From positions 4,863,196-4,927,195 of the forward strand of contig OZ025874.1 in assembly GCA_964019415.1 (NCBI GenBank): a stretch of DNA of 64,000 nucleotides, read 5' to 3'. This DNA is from Ianthella basta. Taxonomy: Eukaryota > Porifera > Demospongiae > Verongiida > Ianthellidae. The first letter of the stretch is position 1. Each line of letters opens with the position of its first letter. Position numbers and translations under genes: made by a program. Below the pieces are notes generated by a model. That model was not told the DNA's origin, ran no database searches, and was given only the letters and a program-made list of their open reading frames with translations. This document shows, piece by piece, positions 32,101-47,100 of this stretch.

Positions 32101-35100
32101 CTGTCGACCTGGCTACCAGCATGGCACATTAACGTCTCAGTGTAGACTTGTCACTTGCTGAGTGGTCATCACTAACATCTGATGAAGTTGTCACTCTTTT
32201 GAAGTTCTGTCTGGATGCTACATACTTAGTGTATAGAGGAGTGGTGTTCCAGCAGATTTTTGGTACAGCGATGGAGTCTCCCGTTTTGGTCACTGTGGCC
32301 AACCTGGTTATGGAAGATGTGGAGCAGTGGGCACTCACCACCTACACATCCCCACCCCCATTTTGGAAATGTTATGTGGATGACACATTTACGGCGTTAC
32401 CCAAGGAGCATGTCCAATTCCATGACCACCTCAATTCTGTTGAACCAAGAATCAAGTTCAGAATTGAGTTGGAACAGGACGGATCGCTCCCATTTCTAGA
32501 CACCAAAGTGAGGCTTCACAGTGATGGCTTATTGACAACCACAGTCTTCAGAAAGAAGACCCATTCAGACCAATACCTGGACTTCAACTCCCTTCATCCA
32601 CTGGCACACAAGGTTGCAGTGACTCGCACACTGCTCACCCGGGTGGACCGGATATGCACAAATGTACCTGACAGAGACACTGAGAAAAGACAGATCATTG
32701 GAGCCCTGAGCAGCAACAGCTACCCTACAGGACTGGTTAAGAGGAACTGGTACTCCACAACCAGCCCTGCCCCTCCCATTGAATTGGATGCACCCAGAGC
32801 CACGGTAGTCATCCCGTACATCCGTTACCTGTCAGAATTAATCAGGTGTATTCTGGCTCCTTTTGAGATCGGCACCTGCTTCAGACCACACTACACCCTG
32901 AGAAAGGCACTGGTCCATTTTCCCCTGTGGTGGATGCCCCAAGTTGTACGTGAGTCAGACAGGCAGAACCTTGGCCCAGCAGCCAAAGGAACACAGACGG
33001 GCTCTAACAAGTGGCAACCTGGCACAGTCAGCAGTGGCTAAGCATGCTGCACAGGAGTCGCATGCCATTGATTGGGAAGGTGCATCAGTGATAGATATCC
33101 AGCAACAGTTCCACCAGAGATGGCTGCTGGAGTCTTGGTACATTCAATCGAAGACGAGTACCATGAACAGAGATGATGGCAACCTTCATCAAGTGTACAA
33201 CTTTCTTGTCTGCCAATCACACTAGTCAATCCCCTACCCTCTCACTTTCTAACCTTAATTTCCCCTACCACACTTTAATTAATGGTTCCTTTGTTCCCCC
33301 CCCCCCCCCCCCTTTGCCTTCATTGTACTTTGTTAACCCATTACCTACAATGCATGACCACGCATTTAATTTTCCCGCCCACCCAATCTATTCCCCACCC
33401 ACACAATTGTTTCCTCCTCTCCCCTGCCCATATATAAGCCACCATGTCCGGTATTGCATTACCACTGATGAAGACCCTAGATTGGGTTGAAAGGTCAGGT
33501 TAATTATTGACAAGTTACATCTGTCCCAATTCCTGGCTAGTGAAGTTTCCTGATCCTAAAGCAGTGATTGATATCTTGTACAAGTGGTATCTGAACAGTT
33601 ATTGGCCACCTGCATGTATGTCTATACCGATTATGGGCCAATTTTCCAAGTTTTGTCCATGTTCAACTTTGGGAGGTTGCATTGGCTTGAAGGATGGGAA
33701 GCACTGAGCAAGCATAGACAACTAAGAGTTACAGCTGCAGACAGTTAGTGAACTACATGCATTCATGTCCAACTCAAAATTAAAATCCTATGTGATCGTA
33801 GACTAGGGGCAATGCTTTAATTTCCACTGGTTGAGCAAGCCATACAAATTGAAGCATGATGATGCACACACAAGCAGAAAGGATATCAAGAACATAGCCA
33901 GCAATTGTGCAGCTAGCTCACTAACAGGTGGAAACAAGCTCGTAGCTCTTGAGAAAGTAGCTTTTGTGAAAGTACCAAGTGCTTACATGTAGCTCATGTT
34001 CAAGGTGTTCACTTGGCTTCTGACGTGGTGCTATATACTTCGAAAGGGCTGGCGCAAAGCTACTTCAAGGCCAGTTTTCTCTGTCTGTCTTGTTTGGTTC
34101 AACCATGGATATTTGTCGTACATCAACTGGCCAACAACTGGGGGCCGGTCAATAAATGGCAGCTTATGCTAATGGCTAACTAAATAAAGTCACATCTTTT
34201 GAATAACACACAAATGCCATAATTTACATACCAGATCCTGAATCTTGCCAAAAACTAACAATTCTTCCAACATAAGGAAATTTGCTACTGTCCCCACTGA
34301 AGACCAGCACACAATCTCGAGCAAGAATATCCTGTAATGGAATGTACATGACACATTTGTATCCTCGTTATAAACATACTACATTATGACAAGTTGTACA
34401 ACTTGTAACAATTAAGCAATATAATCAATGATATTATTGCACCTCAGTTTGTTTCCTTCCTCGTCTCATTCCAATGAAATATGAACGTATTACCTGTTTA
34501 CCATTCTGCAAAAAGAAAGGAAATCATTATTAAAACCAGGTTTGTGCCAACTACCAAGCAGACTCTGAAGAAAGGAAAGGTTCCTAACCTGTGGACAGTG
34601 ATTGCAAAGTGTCATATGAAGACAGGGTGCTACTATAGATGACTCACAGGTCCAAAGCCTGTAGATACTGTGGCCAAAGGTATTTAGTGTGTAGCCTAAA
34701 CAGTGGCTTTCAGGACTCTTAACAGAGCCATCTGGTCAAGTAGTCATATAAGAGGCAATTACATGGTCAAGCATTGTGTAATTACATGACTTCTCAAGAA
34801 TCATCAACAACCACTTTTTGATTTACATAAACTTCCTTGAAGTTCATGTGAGCAAGCTGCAAGGAAGTTGGCCACAATTCTAGAAGGCACAGCCTTTAAG
34901 GAAGTGAGTGTAATGAATAATAGTATGTGGTCAGCTTTTGTGACAGGTGGGTGAACTTTGTAATTTTGAGTGAACAAGCATTGAACCTCCTGGAAGAAAA
35001 ACATGCTAATCAAAGCCAGATATGGCCAGGGCTGTAGCACCAAGATAAAAACCGGTCAGGCCATAGATGACGTGATGAAACTAGGGAGGTCTGGGGGCAT

Positions 35101-38100
35101 GGCCCCAGGATAATTTTTGAATCTAGATGTTCTGTGAGTACTTTTGGAGCAATTCTAGGCCCATCAACACTCCAATGAGTATGATAAAATGTAACATAGA
35201 CCAACAGGCACTTACAGCTGGAAAGGTGATCAAGTGCCATGAAACAGGTAATACAATGCATTGAAATAAGGAGATAGCGCATTAAAAATCAAAATCTAGT
35301 GGTTTGTTGGCCGTCTCTCCGATGCTAGGCAGCACAAATCTCTCCTTCCCTCGACTAGAAGACACCATCAACACAATTTTGCACGGAGATTGATTAACAT
35401 ACCATTTTAGCGCGTCAGAAAACGTCAAAAACGTCATGTGTACATCCGTAAAATGGCTACTGCCGTTAATTTAAGGTTGATTAGAGGACTAATTATCTGG
35501 CTATTCCTTGTTCAAACTAAGTCCTGCAACACTGTAACAAGATCACTCTGCTTTTAGAACGTTGTGTAACCTTAGGCCAGTACCCTCCCCCCCCTCCCCC
35601 CCCCCCCCCCATTTGAAAGTGTGTTTAAAATGCATATCTTCAATATTTAGAAATTTTGTTTCAGCAGCAAAACCATGGCTGGACCGGCTGGACTGGGTGC
35701 TACGGCCCTGATGGCTTCCTATATACATCTATAGCCCCGTTTACACTAGGGCGAGTGGGTCGAAACCGATTTAGTTAAGCTGCTTTCGACTCGGTGTTAC
35801 GAGCGTTTACACTCGATTACGTAAAACTGTTTAGAGCCGCCTGGACGGATTAGCCTAGGAGTTAAGCGGTCCTCCCAACGCGACGAAATTGTACTCAAGG
35901 CGTTTCCTCTGTCGATGGAGGTATCGCTGAACGATAACAGAGGTAAGACACTTCCGCAGACCGGGTTACTGCGTTTACACTGACAACTGGATTAGTTAAA
36001 CCGGTTTCTAACCCACCTCCGGAGGTGGTTTAGTTAAACCGGTTTCGTACCTGGATTAGCGCATTTACACTTAACCCGGATTTAGTTAATTCACATTCCA
36101 AACCGGTTTAACTTGCTAGTGTAAATGGGGCTTATGTTACATGTCACAAGTACGTAACTTGAATTTGTACGCTGGTATCTGCATATGGCAGAGTGGCAAG
36201 TTGTTAATATCGGCGCACATCCTGCGGAGCAATAGCTAGGGATGAGCAGAATGTATGCAACTAGTCTGCAGTGTCAGTGCGGTAGTTCGCCATAGTCTGG
36301 GTATTCGAACTGGAAACGTTTTTAACAGGTTAATCTGAATCGATTTACAGAGGTTGGTTTGACACTGTGCTTTCGGAACCCCAAATTGTCAGCTTCTGCA
36401 TCCTTCGCTAGCACCGCCATGTTGTTGACTTCGTGCAAGTCCACAAAATGGCAGTGCAACAAGAACATTGTTCCCATTTTACGTGACAAGATTCATTGTA
36501 AGCAATGCTCTGCAGTAATTTTCGTGGACATTTAACGAGTACCGCAATGGCTAGCTGCGGACTTCAGAGCGAAAATTCAAGTTTCTTGTGACACATACTG
36601 TAGAACATGCAGTATCCAAAAGCACATACTGGCACAGAAGGCAAACCAGACAGAAGCAATTCAGGTAAATTAAGCATCACTAATCCAACCAAGTTAGAAA
36701 TTGAGAAAATTGCTATTGCTAATGCATGTTATCTTCCAGTTGTTATAGCACCTGCAGTAATTAATACTGCACATCATCCAGCAGTGCTGGCATCACACAG
36801 AGTGAAATTACAGCCATTTAGGATTGTGAAGAATTGATATCAAGCATTTGTATTTAGCCATTCATCTCAGCACAGTGCCAGGTGCTGTGGAAAACGTGCT
36901 GTTGGAACAGAGACCGATGCAAGGCTGGACACCAAATTCAGCCCTACCTGCAGCAAACTTAGTATGGCCTTTACATTACATACATTAAATTAAGCTGATA
37001 CATCTAAGGGGTACAGCTAAGATAGTCAGTACAAATTTGCTGTCTGTTTTACGTAGGTACGATGTCTACTAGTGGGGGGCTACCCAGCTCACACACTAGG
37101 TAGCCACAAATATAGGCCTTCCTAGTATGTCCAAGACCACATTTGCTGCCACAGCGAGGCTTCTTGGGCATGCAATGGAACGGACATTTGAGAGACAGAT
37201 GACTGAGTCTGGAAGAATGCAACATGAAATTGCCATAGATGGGAATGATTTGCATCAAGGTGTATCAACCATTACAGCAGTTGCAAGTTTAACCAGCACC
37301 TAAAGTGGTGTTGCTGTCATCTTGGTCACATAACCACAACCTTGTTGATCCCAGCTGAATGGAACAAATTCTGTTCTGCATGCACAATAGAACAAAACAA
37401 GTGCATGCAGCCTCAGCAACATACAGTATGTGACACAGAAAACGTAACTTTATCCACATATACATTCCCGTTGCCAATGTTAAGGGCATTTAAAAGCTGC
37501 ATCTACATCCAATACAAGTACAGCTAGCGTTTTGTGTAGGTGTCTAAATTCCATAGATGCATCAGCAGGCACTTTGCAGGGTCAGTGACCCATGCATCTT
37601 AATCTCATAGATGCACCTGCGGGCTCCTCATGGGGTCGGTGACCCTTGCATCTGTTGTATTTGCTTGAATGAACGCTGTGGCTACAATTATTTTCAGGTC
37701 CAGAAGGATGCGGTGTCTATTCAAGAGGGGCCACAACTTGAGGGCGGCTACTATTCGAGGTAAGTTTTCTGCTCTCACTCCACTGATCCACAGAGTCAGC
37801 ATTTTCTTGACGTCTGGTAGAGCTGCTTTGCGACCTGCCCCATCCAGTCACTTCCTCTTCAGCGGGAGCTTCTCCAAGTCTTCCTTTTGTTTCTTACACT
37901 CGTGAACTCTCTTCTCATCAATTCCATGCATCTGGACAGCCTTTCTGTTACTATACTGCGACTGTCAATAACCTTGAGCTTAAACGCAGCGTCAAATGTT
38001 CTCTTCTTCTCTACCATGGCAGCTGCCATTCCCAGTTCTTCGATTCGTGCTTCAAATGTGGTGTTCACTCGAGGGCGGCTACTATTTTGCTTCGCTCTTC

Positions 38101-41100
38101 ATTAAGTGCAGCGTCTATTCAAGCAAATACGTTAAAATCCATAGATGCACTTAGCCTAGTTCACTAGACCTTTTGCACCTGCGAAGTGCCTGCAAGTGTA
38201 TATAAAATCTTTGCATGTAATACAGTATGGATGCATGGTCATCTGACTTACATGTTTCGCTGTGAAGCAGGGATGAGGGATAATACAGCTATGATTCAGT
38301 GCAGAGAAGGAACTGATCGCCAGTTGTCATGCGTTGAACAGTGGAATGTTATGCTTCATGCCCTCGAGCCTCGTGATAAAAATCTCAGAGACACTTCTTG
38401 GTCAGCATTTAACTATTACCTAATAGCTAGGTGCCGGTCCATGGCTGGCCGTGCAGGTATTTAATGGACTGTACAATTCTTAGTCACAAAACCCTGCATC
38501 TGCCCACGTACATGAACAAATTTCTTCATTCAATTGTTGATAATGTGATAGAGGATTGGCAATGTCTTCTTCCTTCAGTGTTGAAGTGTGAGTATCTGTA
38601 TTTTAGCACTAAGTAGTTCGGTACTGTTTACGCCATTTCCTGTCCAGTCAGTGCTGCAATTTTTCTGTCCAGTCTTGCCTTCTTGATGTTTATTGCTTAA
38701 TTGGAGGTTGAAAAGACTCCATCCTAATATGTCTTCCATGTTACCAGCAAAGCTGCACCCTCAACTACTGACTGAACTAATGAATATTCACAGCATGCAT
38801 GATGATATTGGTATGCATTTTGGGTTTTGGGGGTGCAGGTGCCCAATGAGCTCTTAACTCAATCTAGTTCATTGTCTCTCACTGGTCTGCTCTCTGTGCT
38901 AGAAGAAAACAAATTTCAGTAACAAGGAGTGGTTTGGAAGCTCACTCAGCACTACACCATAAATACAACACCAGTTTACTTACGTTATGAAACAAATTCT
39001 GAACACAATCTATCAATCAATGCACAAGTAGCCAAATGTATGGACTAGTAAATAGTGATGTGCTACACAAAATTGTAATGTGCTACACAAGCTTTATCCA
39101 AATTTTATCAAATGGGGGGAATATTAGTACAATGTCTTGAGAGCTTGTTCCAGAATGTAAGCATTGCAGCATTTCCAGGCAATGCTGAATGACTTTCTAC
39201 AACCTCTCACTGTTCTGAACGTTTCCTGCCAGTACAAGGTGCATGTGTATTTGGAGACATGATACCATTCCTACATTTGGCAAAGATATCCATTTGCAGC
39301 AAACGTGGTTGTTGGCGAACTCCCCTGGGGAGATTGTGCGATGGATTGGGGCTATCATTTTAGCTCAAAGTATGTGGCTGTGGGTGACATAAACTATATA
39401 GCGGAAAGTGTCTTCTTGCGAGAAAGAAAGCGGCTTGCTAACGAAAAGATGGGCCTTGAGTTAACTGGGTTCGCATTTGCACAATGAGCCAATGACATTA
39501 TGGGATTGACAGTTTCTGGCTATATATTTGCACCTAGCTCCCCTGCTGCAGTGCAAAAAAAGTGAAGGGAAACACCAGACTGTCCATGAAATCAAGAGAT
39601 TCAGTGATGATGCGAGTTCTCAGGAGTGGCCAATAACTTGCAACACTAGAAGACCAACACTCAATCGATGGTCATCAGGAGTCAGCACAAGGGAACAACA
39701 AGGAATCACTCAAGGGAAGAACCAGGCATACGTCACCTTAAAGGAACAATTGGCCAAGAACAAAGGTTTACAGTCTTCAGGTGGACAAGACAGTTGACCT
39801 TGTAGAAGGTGATTCATGGAGGAAGAAGAGACACATGCTCTCTCCAAAGCCACCACCAGGAGTCAGCTCAAGGGACAACAAGGAATCAGTTCATGGAAAG
39901 AACCAACAGTCAGCTCAGATGAATAGCCAGGAGTCAGCTGCACCTATTCTATAACTGCAACTTACAGCTTCAATACAGCTTTAACTCAGTAGCCATTTCT
40001 TGGTAGCCAGTGTTTAAAGCACTTTGCATCAGTAGCACTGGTATCAGAAGCGCCTGCACCGGGTGGCAGAGCAGTGAAGTGCACCAAAGGCATGCTTTTC
40101 TGTTAGACTGCATACTTCAATGCATACTTTTTTACTGCAAGACATTCCATATTCATGTATATATGAATTGCACAAATCTCTAACTAGCTAATATCTATGA
40201 AGATATCCTCACCGATGCATACTTGGACACTGAGATAGGGTCACCCAACCACTTCCACCCATTATTCTCTTCCTGTAAAGGTAAAGAGACAGAACGAAAA
40301 TAGAATGTCACTTGATAAAAGGATCAATAATAAAAGATGTACATCCTGAATCTATGCTGTTGCCCGACCAATCAGCAAATGCAACACAAGCAAAAGAGGG
40401 CAGACATATGTGGCATAATCCACTAAGATTAAAGGCATTAGTGAGCAATAGTAAATGCACACATCTCTATCAATAGCTTCAAAACGCATATCCGTGAACT
40501 CCTGCCATGCCTGCAGCCAAATCGTAATCAAACTTACCCAGGGCTTGGGCCATTTTCCATAGAGTGCGTAGAGATAGTGTTAGCTTGTGCAAACAAGAAT
40601 GCAGTCCTCAGGATGCAACAAAAATCCTTATACCGACTGACTGCAATCTTTGATCCATGGAGGAGGTATACAGTTTTTTTGGTGACAGTTCACAAGTTAT
40701 AAAGCAATGCTGAAATAGAAAGAAGATAACTTTCTCACAACATTGGACCAAGATGCGAAGCAGAAGGAAGCCCATTATGAGTAAGCTGCTGAGTAACTTG
40801 TGCAGGCAAGCCTAGAGCCAGTCAGTATGACCCTGGACATACGGATAGCCACAGATATAAGTTTAGTTGGTGCTGCCCATGCAGAGGTACTCTTAAGACC
40901 CAGTCCAGCAATAGTGCAGCTAAGCACTGTGCTCTTGAGCATCAGTTGCTCATTCAAGGACCATCCCAAGTTGTATGTTGCTCCAGTCACTTAATTGAGA
41001 CAGTGGACTGAAGGCCTACAGGTGGGCAACCATGATTGAAAATGTCGCGCGAAACAAGTCGCCAGCCTCCTGGATACTATTCCCTTGCTTTCTGTGAGTC

Positions 41101-44100
41101 GAAGACCAGAATAAATAGTCAGACTTAGGTAACTGAACTCTATGATTATGTCATTATGTAACTATTCATCGCATAATATCCAACTTGCCTAACACTAACA
41201 CACAGAGGCTTTAGCCATTTTCCTTCTTCACATATAACATGGAAGGATATTGGAAGGAAGAGACTACCCTTTCACCCATTTCAAGCCAGTCTGTGGTTGC
41301 TTGTGGCAGAGTGAGCTGCTTTTTCCGTCCATATGCTATAGGAATGGTTTCTGAACACAGCTCACATTTCTCTGACTCTAGGGGCATGGGCAATACTGTT
41401 GTCCATTGAAAGGGACAACTATACGATAAGCGATGGTCCAGATGGGCAATTTCAATAGCTTCTTGCTTGGTGAAATGCAAAGTCTTGAGCAGATGTTACG
41501 GTATAGTATATTATCATCTGTATTCAATATTCCATTCTACTAGTTTCGTAAGCCATTGCTGCTTGGACCTTGTTTAACAATTGACCAAATATTCCACGTC
41601 TGACAACAGAGTAAAGACAATGTTTGGTACTACACAAGGTAAGAAAAGAAGGGAGAAGGGAAAAATGGAAGTGAACTGGACCAGCACCGGCAGTTTCTAG
41701 ATGATTAGCTGACCCTTCAGCAGCCGGGTCACTGATCACCGCCAACAGCCACTGATCCAGTCCCCCCTAACATACCAATGTGGGCGGGCTCTAACCAGAG
41801 CCACCTTTGAAACTCCCACACCGGGCACTGATTAATCAGTGACATTATCGGAAATGCTAACGTTGAATATTTGAATACAGTAGTTTCATCTGGGGACTTA
41901 AGTCTTTTGATCAGATATCTAAAATCCAGAATCATCTAAAGAGACATTTCCTGGGTGTAGGCAGAAATGCATCAATTGCTGCACTATTAGGGGAGATGGG
42001 GTGGTTACCAATTGCAGTTCTTACAAAATATCATGCACTAGCTTTTGGCTCAGACTCTGTAAAATGTCACAAACTAGACTTAATTATACAATCTTTGCTG
42101 AATCATGTGTTTTAGCTGAAAATAGTAAGAAAAACTGGGCTTTCTCTATTAAAACCTACCTACATGACCTTAGCACACATCTAGGCTTTAGCTCAACAAT
42201 ACATGACGAACACTGCATTCAGTACTACAAAGATGCAGCAACAAATCTGTATAAGCTAGAATGGCTACGGAAGATACAAGTGGTCAGAGAAACATCTGAA
42301 ACAGGAGGTAGGTAGTAGAGTTATTAGAGTAGTAGTAGGTAGTAGAGGTAAGTAGAAGAGGTATTAAGTAAGGTAAGGTAGTCAGGAGTAAGGTAGTAAA
42401 TATTTATAGAAGGATAAAGACAGATTTCTCAACCACAGAGAGATATGTAGCCAATATTAAGTCAGAGGGGTGAGGAGTGAGATGGCGGGTCTCAGGGTGG
42501 GTTGCTTCCCACTCGCGGTGTAGGCTGGCTGCTACACAGGGGTCCCCTCTGCCAGCAGACTTGTAGGTTGTGTGATCATAGAGAGGTGGAGGACCAGGTC
42601 CACTTTTTAATTATTTGCCCCGCTTTCTATCGGTACAGATTGCAGCTTTTCAATCACTGTAACTCCCTATCATGCACTTTCTTTCAACAGTTGATCACAA
42701 GCAAATCACATTTCATCTTAAGATTCTATGACGATTTCATTGTAAACATACTTACAAAGATGCATACCCATAGGTAGTCTCTTTAATTTAGTAATCAAAA
42801 TTCACCCTTCATGCATATGTGATTTAACCCCCCCCCCCCCCCCCAACTTTCCACCTCTTCTCTCCTTTCTTTTGTGACCAGTACTGGCTGTGCAGCCTCT
42901 GATTACATGCTGCTATCACATGTGTGATATCCAGGTTATCGCCCAAGACTGAGCTGAGGTTGCAGGCGATGACCGGATATCACATGAGTAAACGGGATAT
43001 AACTGGTTAATATCCCATCCAACTGGACATGCACGTGTTTAAATCCTGTTCTGCAAGTGATGCAATCTTCATTGTGCGCCATTGAAGAGGTACACGCCTA
43101 CTTATGGACGCGATGGAGCAGGTTCTCCCACGACTGTCAGAAGTATTGATACTAAAAATGACGCCAGACCTGAAGGTTCCCATAGAAGCATGACAAACAA
43201 TCATGACGATCATTCCTGGACAGGGCAAGCCTTGTTTGAGGGATGAATAAGGTAAAGCGGGAGGTTCAGAACAAGATAGGGTGTTCAAAGCAGGGCTCTG
43301 CTGTCCACCGCTACATGAAGGAACAGGGATGCAGGAACACCCAGTCTGTCATCACATTGATGCCCTTGCTAAATGCGTTCAAACACTGAAGCTGTTCCTT
43401 TGTGTACAGGCAGCGCACAGTGTTCAGACACCCGTTGTTAGGAACTCCAACTTTACCTTATCTTTTTGTCCCCTGTGCCAGCGCTCCACTGCCTGTCCCA
43501 GTTTGAAGCACAAAGGGAAACAATGCTGTGCCAATGCTAATAGGGAAAATCACCCAAGATTACGCTTAAATTTTTGTTTGGGCAGAATTTGACATTATAA
43601 AGGAAGGCTACAAGCCTGTTAACATGGAGAGAAGTACAAACTAGGCTTTATGGAACTTCACAGCCTGGAATGAAGTGCATATGGTGGCAAAGCAGGAAGT
43701 GTGCCCTGACAACCTTGTTTCATCCACTGATTCTAGTGTCCTGTGCCAGTGGCTCTCCAGATTTGCAGCTGAAACCAGGACCATTGTAGGGAGGCCTTAT
43801 CTGCCATCTTCTATCTACTAACTCCTTTCTAGTTTGCTCTGGCACATGCAGGATAAGAATCTCAATGCGACAAATTTCCTTGGTAAGTGATATGTATGAT
43901 TCAGAGTGCTGCACAAATCATTTGATAGCCATTTTTGAGAGCTCTGTACCAAGAATATCAGCATCACAGTACAGCATGTGGAGGCATTCAGCAAGGAAGT
44001 AATATACATAATAATATACAGAATATAGATATAACACCTCCTTGAGGGAAGTCGCTGATTTATAAGCACAAGGCCCGAGGACGTGAAGAGCCCGAGGGGG

Positions 44101-47100
44101 GAGTGCTTATAAATCAGCGACATCCCGAAAAAGAGGTGTTATAAGTGATTTATTTGCCGAACAAAGGGAAGCGTGGGCGAATGTTAATTGGCTCTTTGTC
44201 AAATAAGGAAAGCATTAGGGGAGTGCGGGCGAATCCAATGCATTTTCATTCTTTAAGAGAGCCAAGCGAGTCAGGCAGAAACGCCGGTACACTACACCTC
44301 CGAAAACCTCTTTCTCTACGGATGAGATGTCTTGCCCCGCTCCTGCAACGCGATCGAAGGCGCCAACAAGACTTGGCTGGTGAATCGTGCGTCTGTGGAA
44401 GGTGTGCCCGACGGCATTGGAGACGGAGGGAGCCAAGCTGGCTCAGAGGAATCTGATGGTGGGACAGCACGATGGATCGGTGATCAGCTGCAGCGGAACT
44501 GACTGTGATTTGAGTCTATGTTTGTTCGGTAGCTAAGCTAGCTAGCTACGTACTTGAGATGTCTTTCCGACCAGGTCCTCTCGTGCGGAAGAATCGGCCA
44601 CCATCGACGCACAAATTTTGACAGCTGTAGTACGGTAGAACGGCAGTAATCAGTTTGCTCAGTGCTTCCAATAGGATGAAGCTTAAGCCCTTTTTCATGA
44701 CTAAAACTACAGTGGCACCATAGATATTTGAAACCCAACCATATTAATGGTTGGGTAGTGTAGAGTTACTGTATGCTTCATTGAACTGTTCTTGTGTTAG
44801 ATCTGAATGCAAGCACTTGCATGTGAAGTGTTGTTGCTATTGATTGAATCACACTGATTAGATATCTTTGTGAACCCGATTAGATATTCTTGCTCTCCAA
44901 TGAGATATAATCGATCTCCAATAAGATATAATCGCTGTCTGATAACAAATTGTCACCTCTCACTGCAAGTAGCACTTTTATAGTCACTCAATAAACATAG
45001 CAACCACCTAGCAACGGCAAATAACATCACTTATAGTAGCACTTAGTAGTGGTGATATGACAACAAATGTAGTGCAAATTTTAGAAGTTATGGTTGCTAC
45101 GTATGTTAGCTGGAATTAAGGACCATATTGAGTAGAGATGCGTAATCGCTAAAATCAGTGATATCACTACCCTTTTTCAGCTGTACAAAGTCTAACAGCT
45201 GAGGAAAGAGCTGTCACATTGTCTAACAACTGAAGAAGGCCTCCTAGACCAAAACATTCTGCTATTGCCACGTGAAATTGCGCATCAATCCCGACAACTT
45301 GAAGAAAGACAGTGTGCTGTTTAGAAGAATACTATACTATTACTATAATATACGAGTGCCAAAAGTAATGCCTATTTCATACAGTGTAGGTAGGCTATCT
45401 GCACAGATGTTTGCTAGGCAGAAGTGACAAGCTAGTTTGCTAAGTGGATGATACGAAAACAGGCTCTACTACCGACTTACGCGGCTGCAATTTGTGGATG
45501 ACTCCATTCTCCAGCCGGAATCCACTAAACTGCCATGATTTGCTTCTACAGTTCTGTAGGGTAATTAGATATGCTCTTCGAACCATGCTCCCGTTGCATT
45601 TGTCCATTGGGAGCAAAAGAAGAGGCTTTCACACCAGTTTTGCACTTTAATAAATGTTTGTTATGTAACAATTACACTTGTGCAATTAATTGATTGGAAA
45701 TCTCCTCATCATTATAAGAGTGATTGGAAAAAGACCAAGATTAATTGCAGTAATCAATAAAATAGTGCACCCATAATATTGATTCAATGGAGAAGAACCA
45801 CTCGGAAGGCTTGGCTCAGGAGAAGTGTTTGGCAAGCTTGGCTGAGGGGCCATGCTGAAGGCTAACCAGCTTGCAGCAAAGGGATCAATACCATGAGCAG
45901 GACTAGCAGGAACAACATAGTGGACAGATATGGCCAGCACATATGTTGCCACAGCAAAGTACTAAGTGCATATTTATCAAGATCTAAGCTTGTAGTCTTC
46001 AAACTGTGGATCATGCATCTCAGAAAGCCACAACCAAAGTCTGTGTCCCATGTCCAAGGTTATGGATGAGGTTAGGTAGTAATTCACCACACTTTCAATC
46101 TACCATATAGCGGGAAAATTTTGCGAGGTTCAATGTTTGCAATTTGCTCGTGATTTGACCAAATTTTGCAAAATTTTCCTTTGCGAACTTTTTCCCCTAT
46201 GATAATCACATGCAAACATCATATTAAGATGGCCACCATGTAGCATATAAATGATTTATCCATTTAAGTGCTATGTTACTGTTCTGTGCCTGAAAATACC
46301 CTTCAACTAAGTAATTGGTCTGCCAAGGAGTTCTTTCGGAGGCTAAAAATTGAGAATTAAAACCACAAAATATTTGGTTTTGAACAAAATTGCACACATT
46401 TCTTCCGTAACATTTTCCCACTATACGGTACCTTAAGGTAGATTAGCTATTGAAGCAATCTGCACAGTTGTTATGACAAACATAACATGCAGTCTGCATG
46501 TCTTTTATTAGGCGCATTTCGTTGCTGCTATAGCTATAAGTGCTAGCGTGCAACTAACAGTTAATATGGTACTGCAGGTGCAAATACAACAGGCAATAGT
46601 TCAATCAATGTTACTTAAGTACACATCAACGCCATGCTGTTGCATGATTGGATCTACATTACCACTAACCAAATGTGATTTGCTGGCAACTTGGGCCTTC
46701 ATGCTTAGAGATTCTTCTCTCAAAGCTACCACTTCTTCATGTGTACGAGGGACTTTCCTTGGAAGCCAGGCTTGAGCTGTGCGCCAGTAATTCTTACTTC
46801 GTGGAGGTGGAGGTTCAAGAGCTGATTTCTCAAGATATTCTCCAGCTGCCACATCAGCAGCTTGCTTTCCTGTTCATAGGTAGAATCACAAGAGTCACAC
46901 ATTCTGTTGCATGCAAAACTCGCTATTCCTATGGTAGACATTGCACAATATGTAGTCATTGCATGATCTTGCATAGCCAGACTGCCAGTTTGTAAACTAC
47001 GCCCTCCCAAAAGATGGTTTGAATGCTAATGCCAGTTTATCTTGGCGGAGACAGAGTAGTTGGGACCAAGTTATAGTTAAATGCTGACCAAGAGGTGTGT

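Larger units (their letters stand above)
30822..33560 (+). mobile_element. Penelope-like element with inverted flanking repeats
   Basis: Repeats of about 350 bp at 30822-31175 and 33205-33560 are inverted copies of each other. Between them the plus strand encodes a reverse transcriptase and a GIY-YIG endonuclease relic. Penelope-like elements often have such flanking repeats in direct or inverted layout, and many carry hammerhead motifs in them. It lies in the BAH gene intron between 30524 and 34232. Stops in all main frames indicate an inactive copy. Confidence 0.88.

Noticed and set aside
44145-44456. P2X7-type zinc domain from the CVCGRC cluster
   Set aside because: The conserved Trp and following Cys/His pattern are missing.
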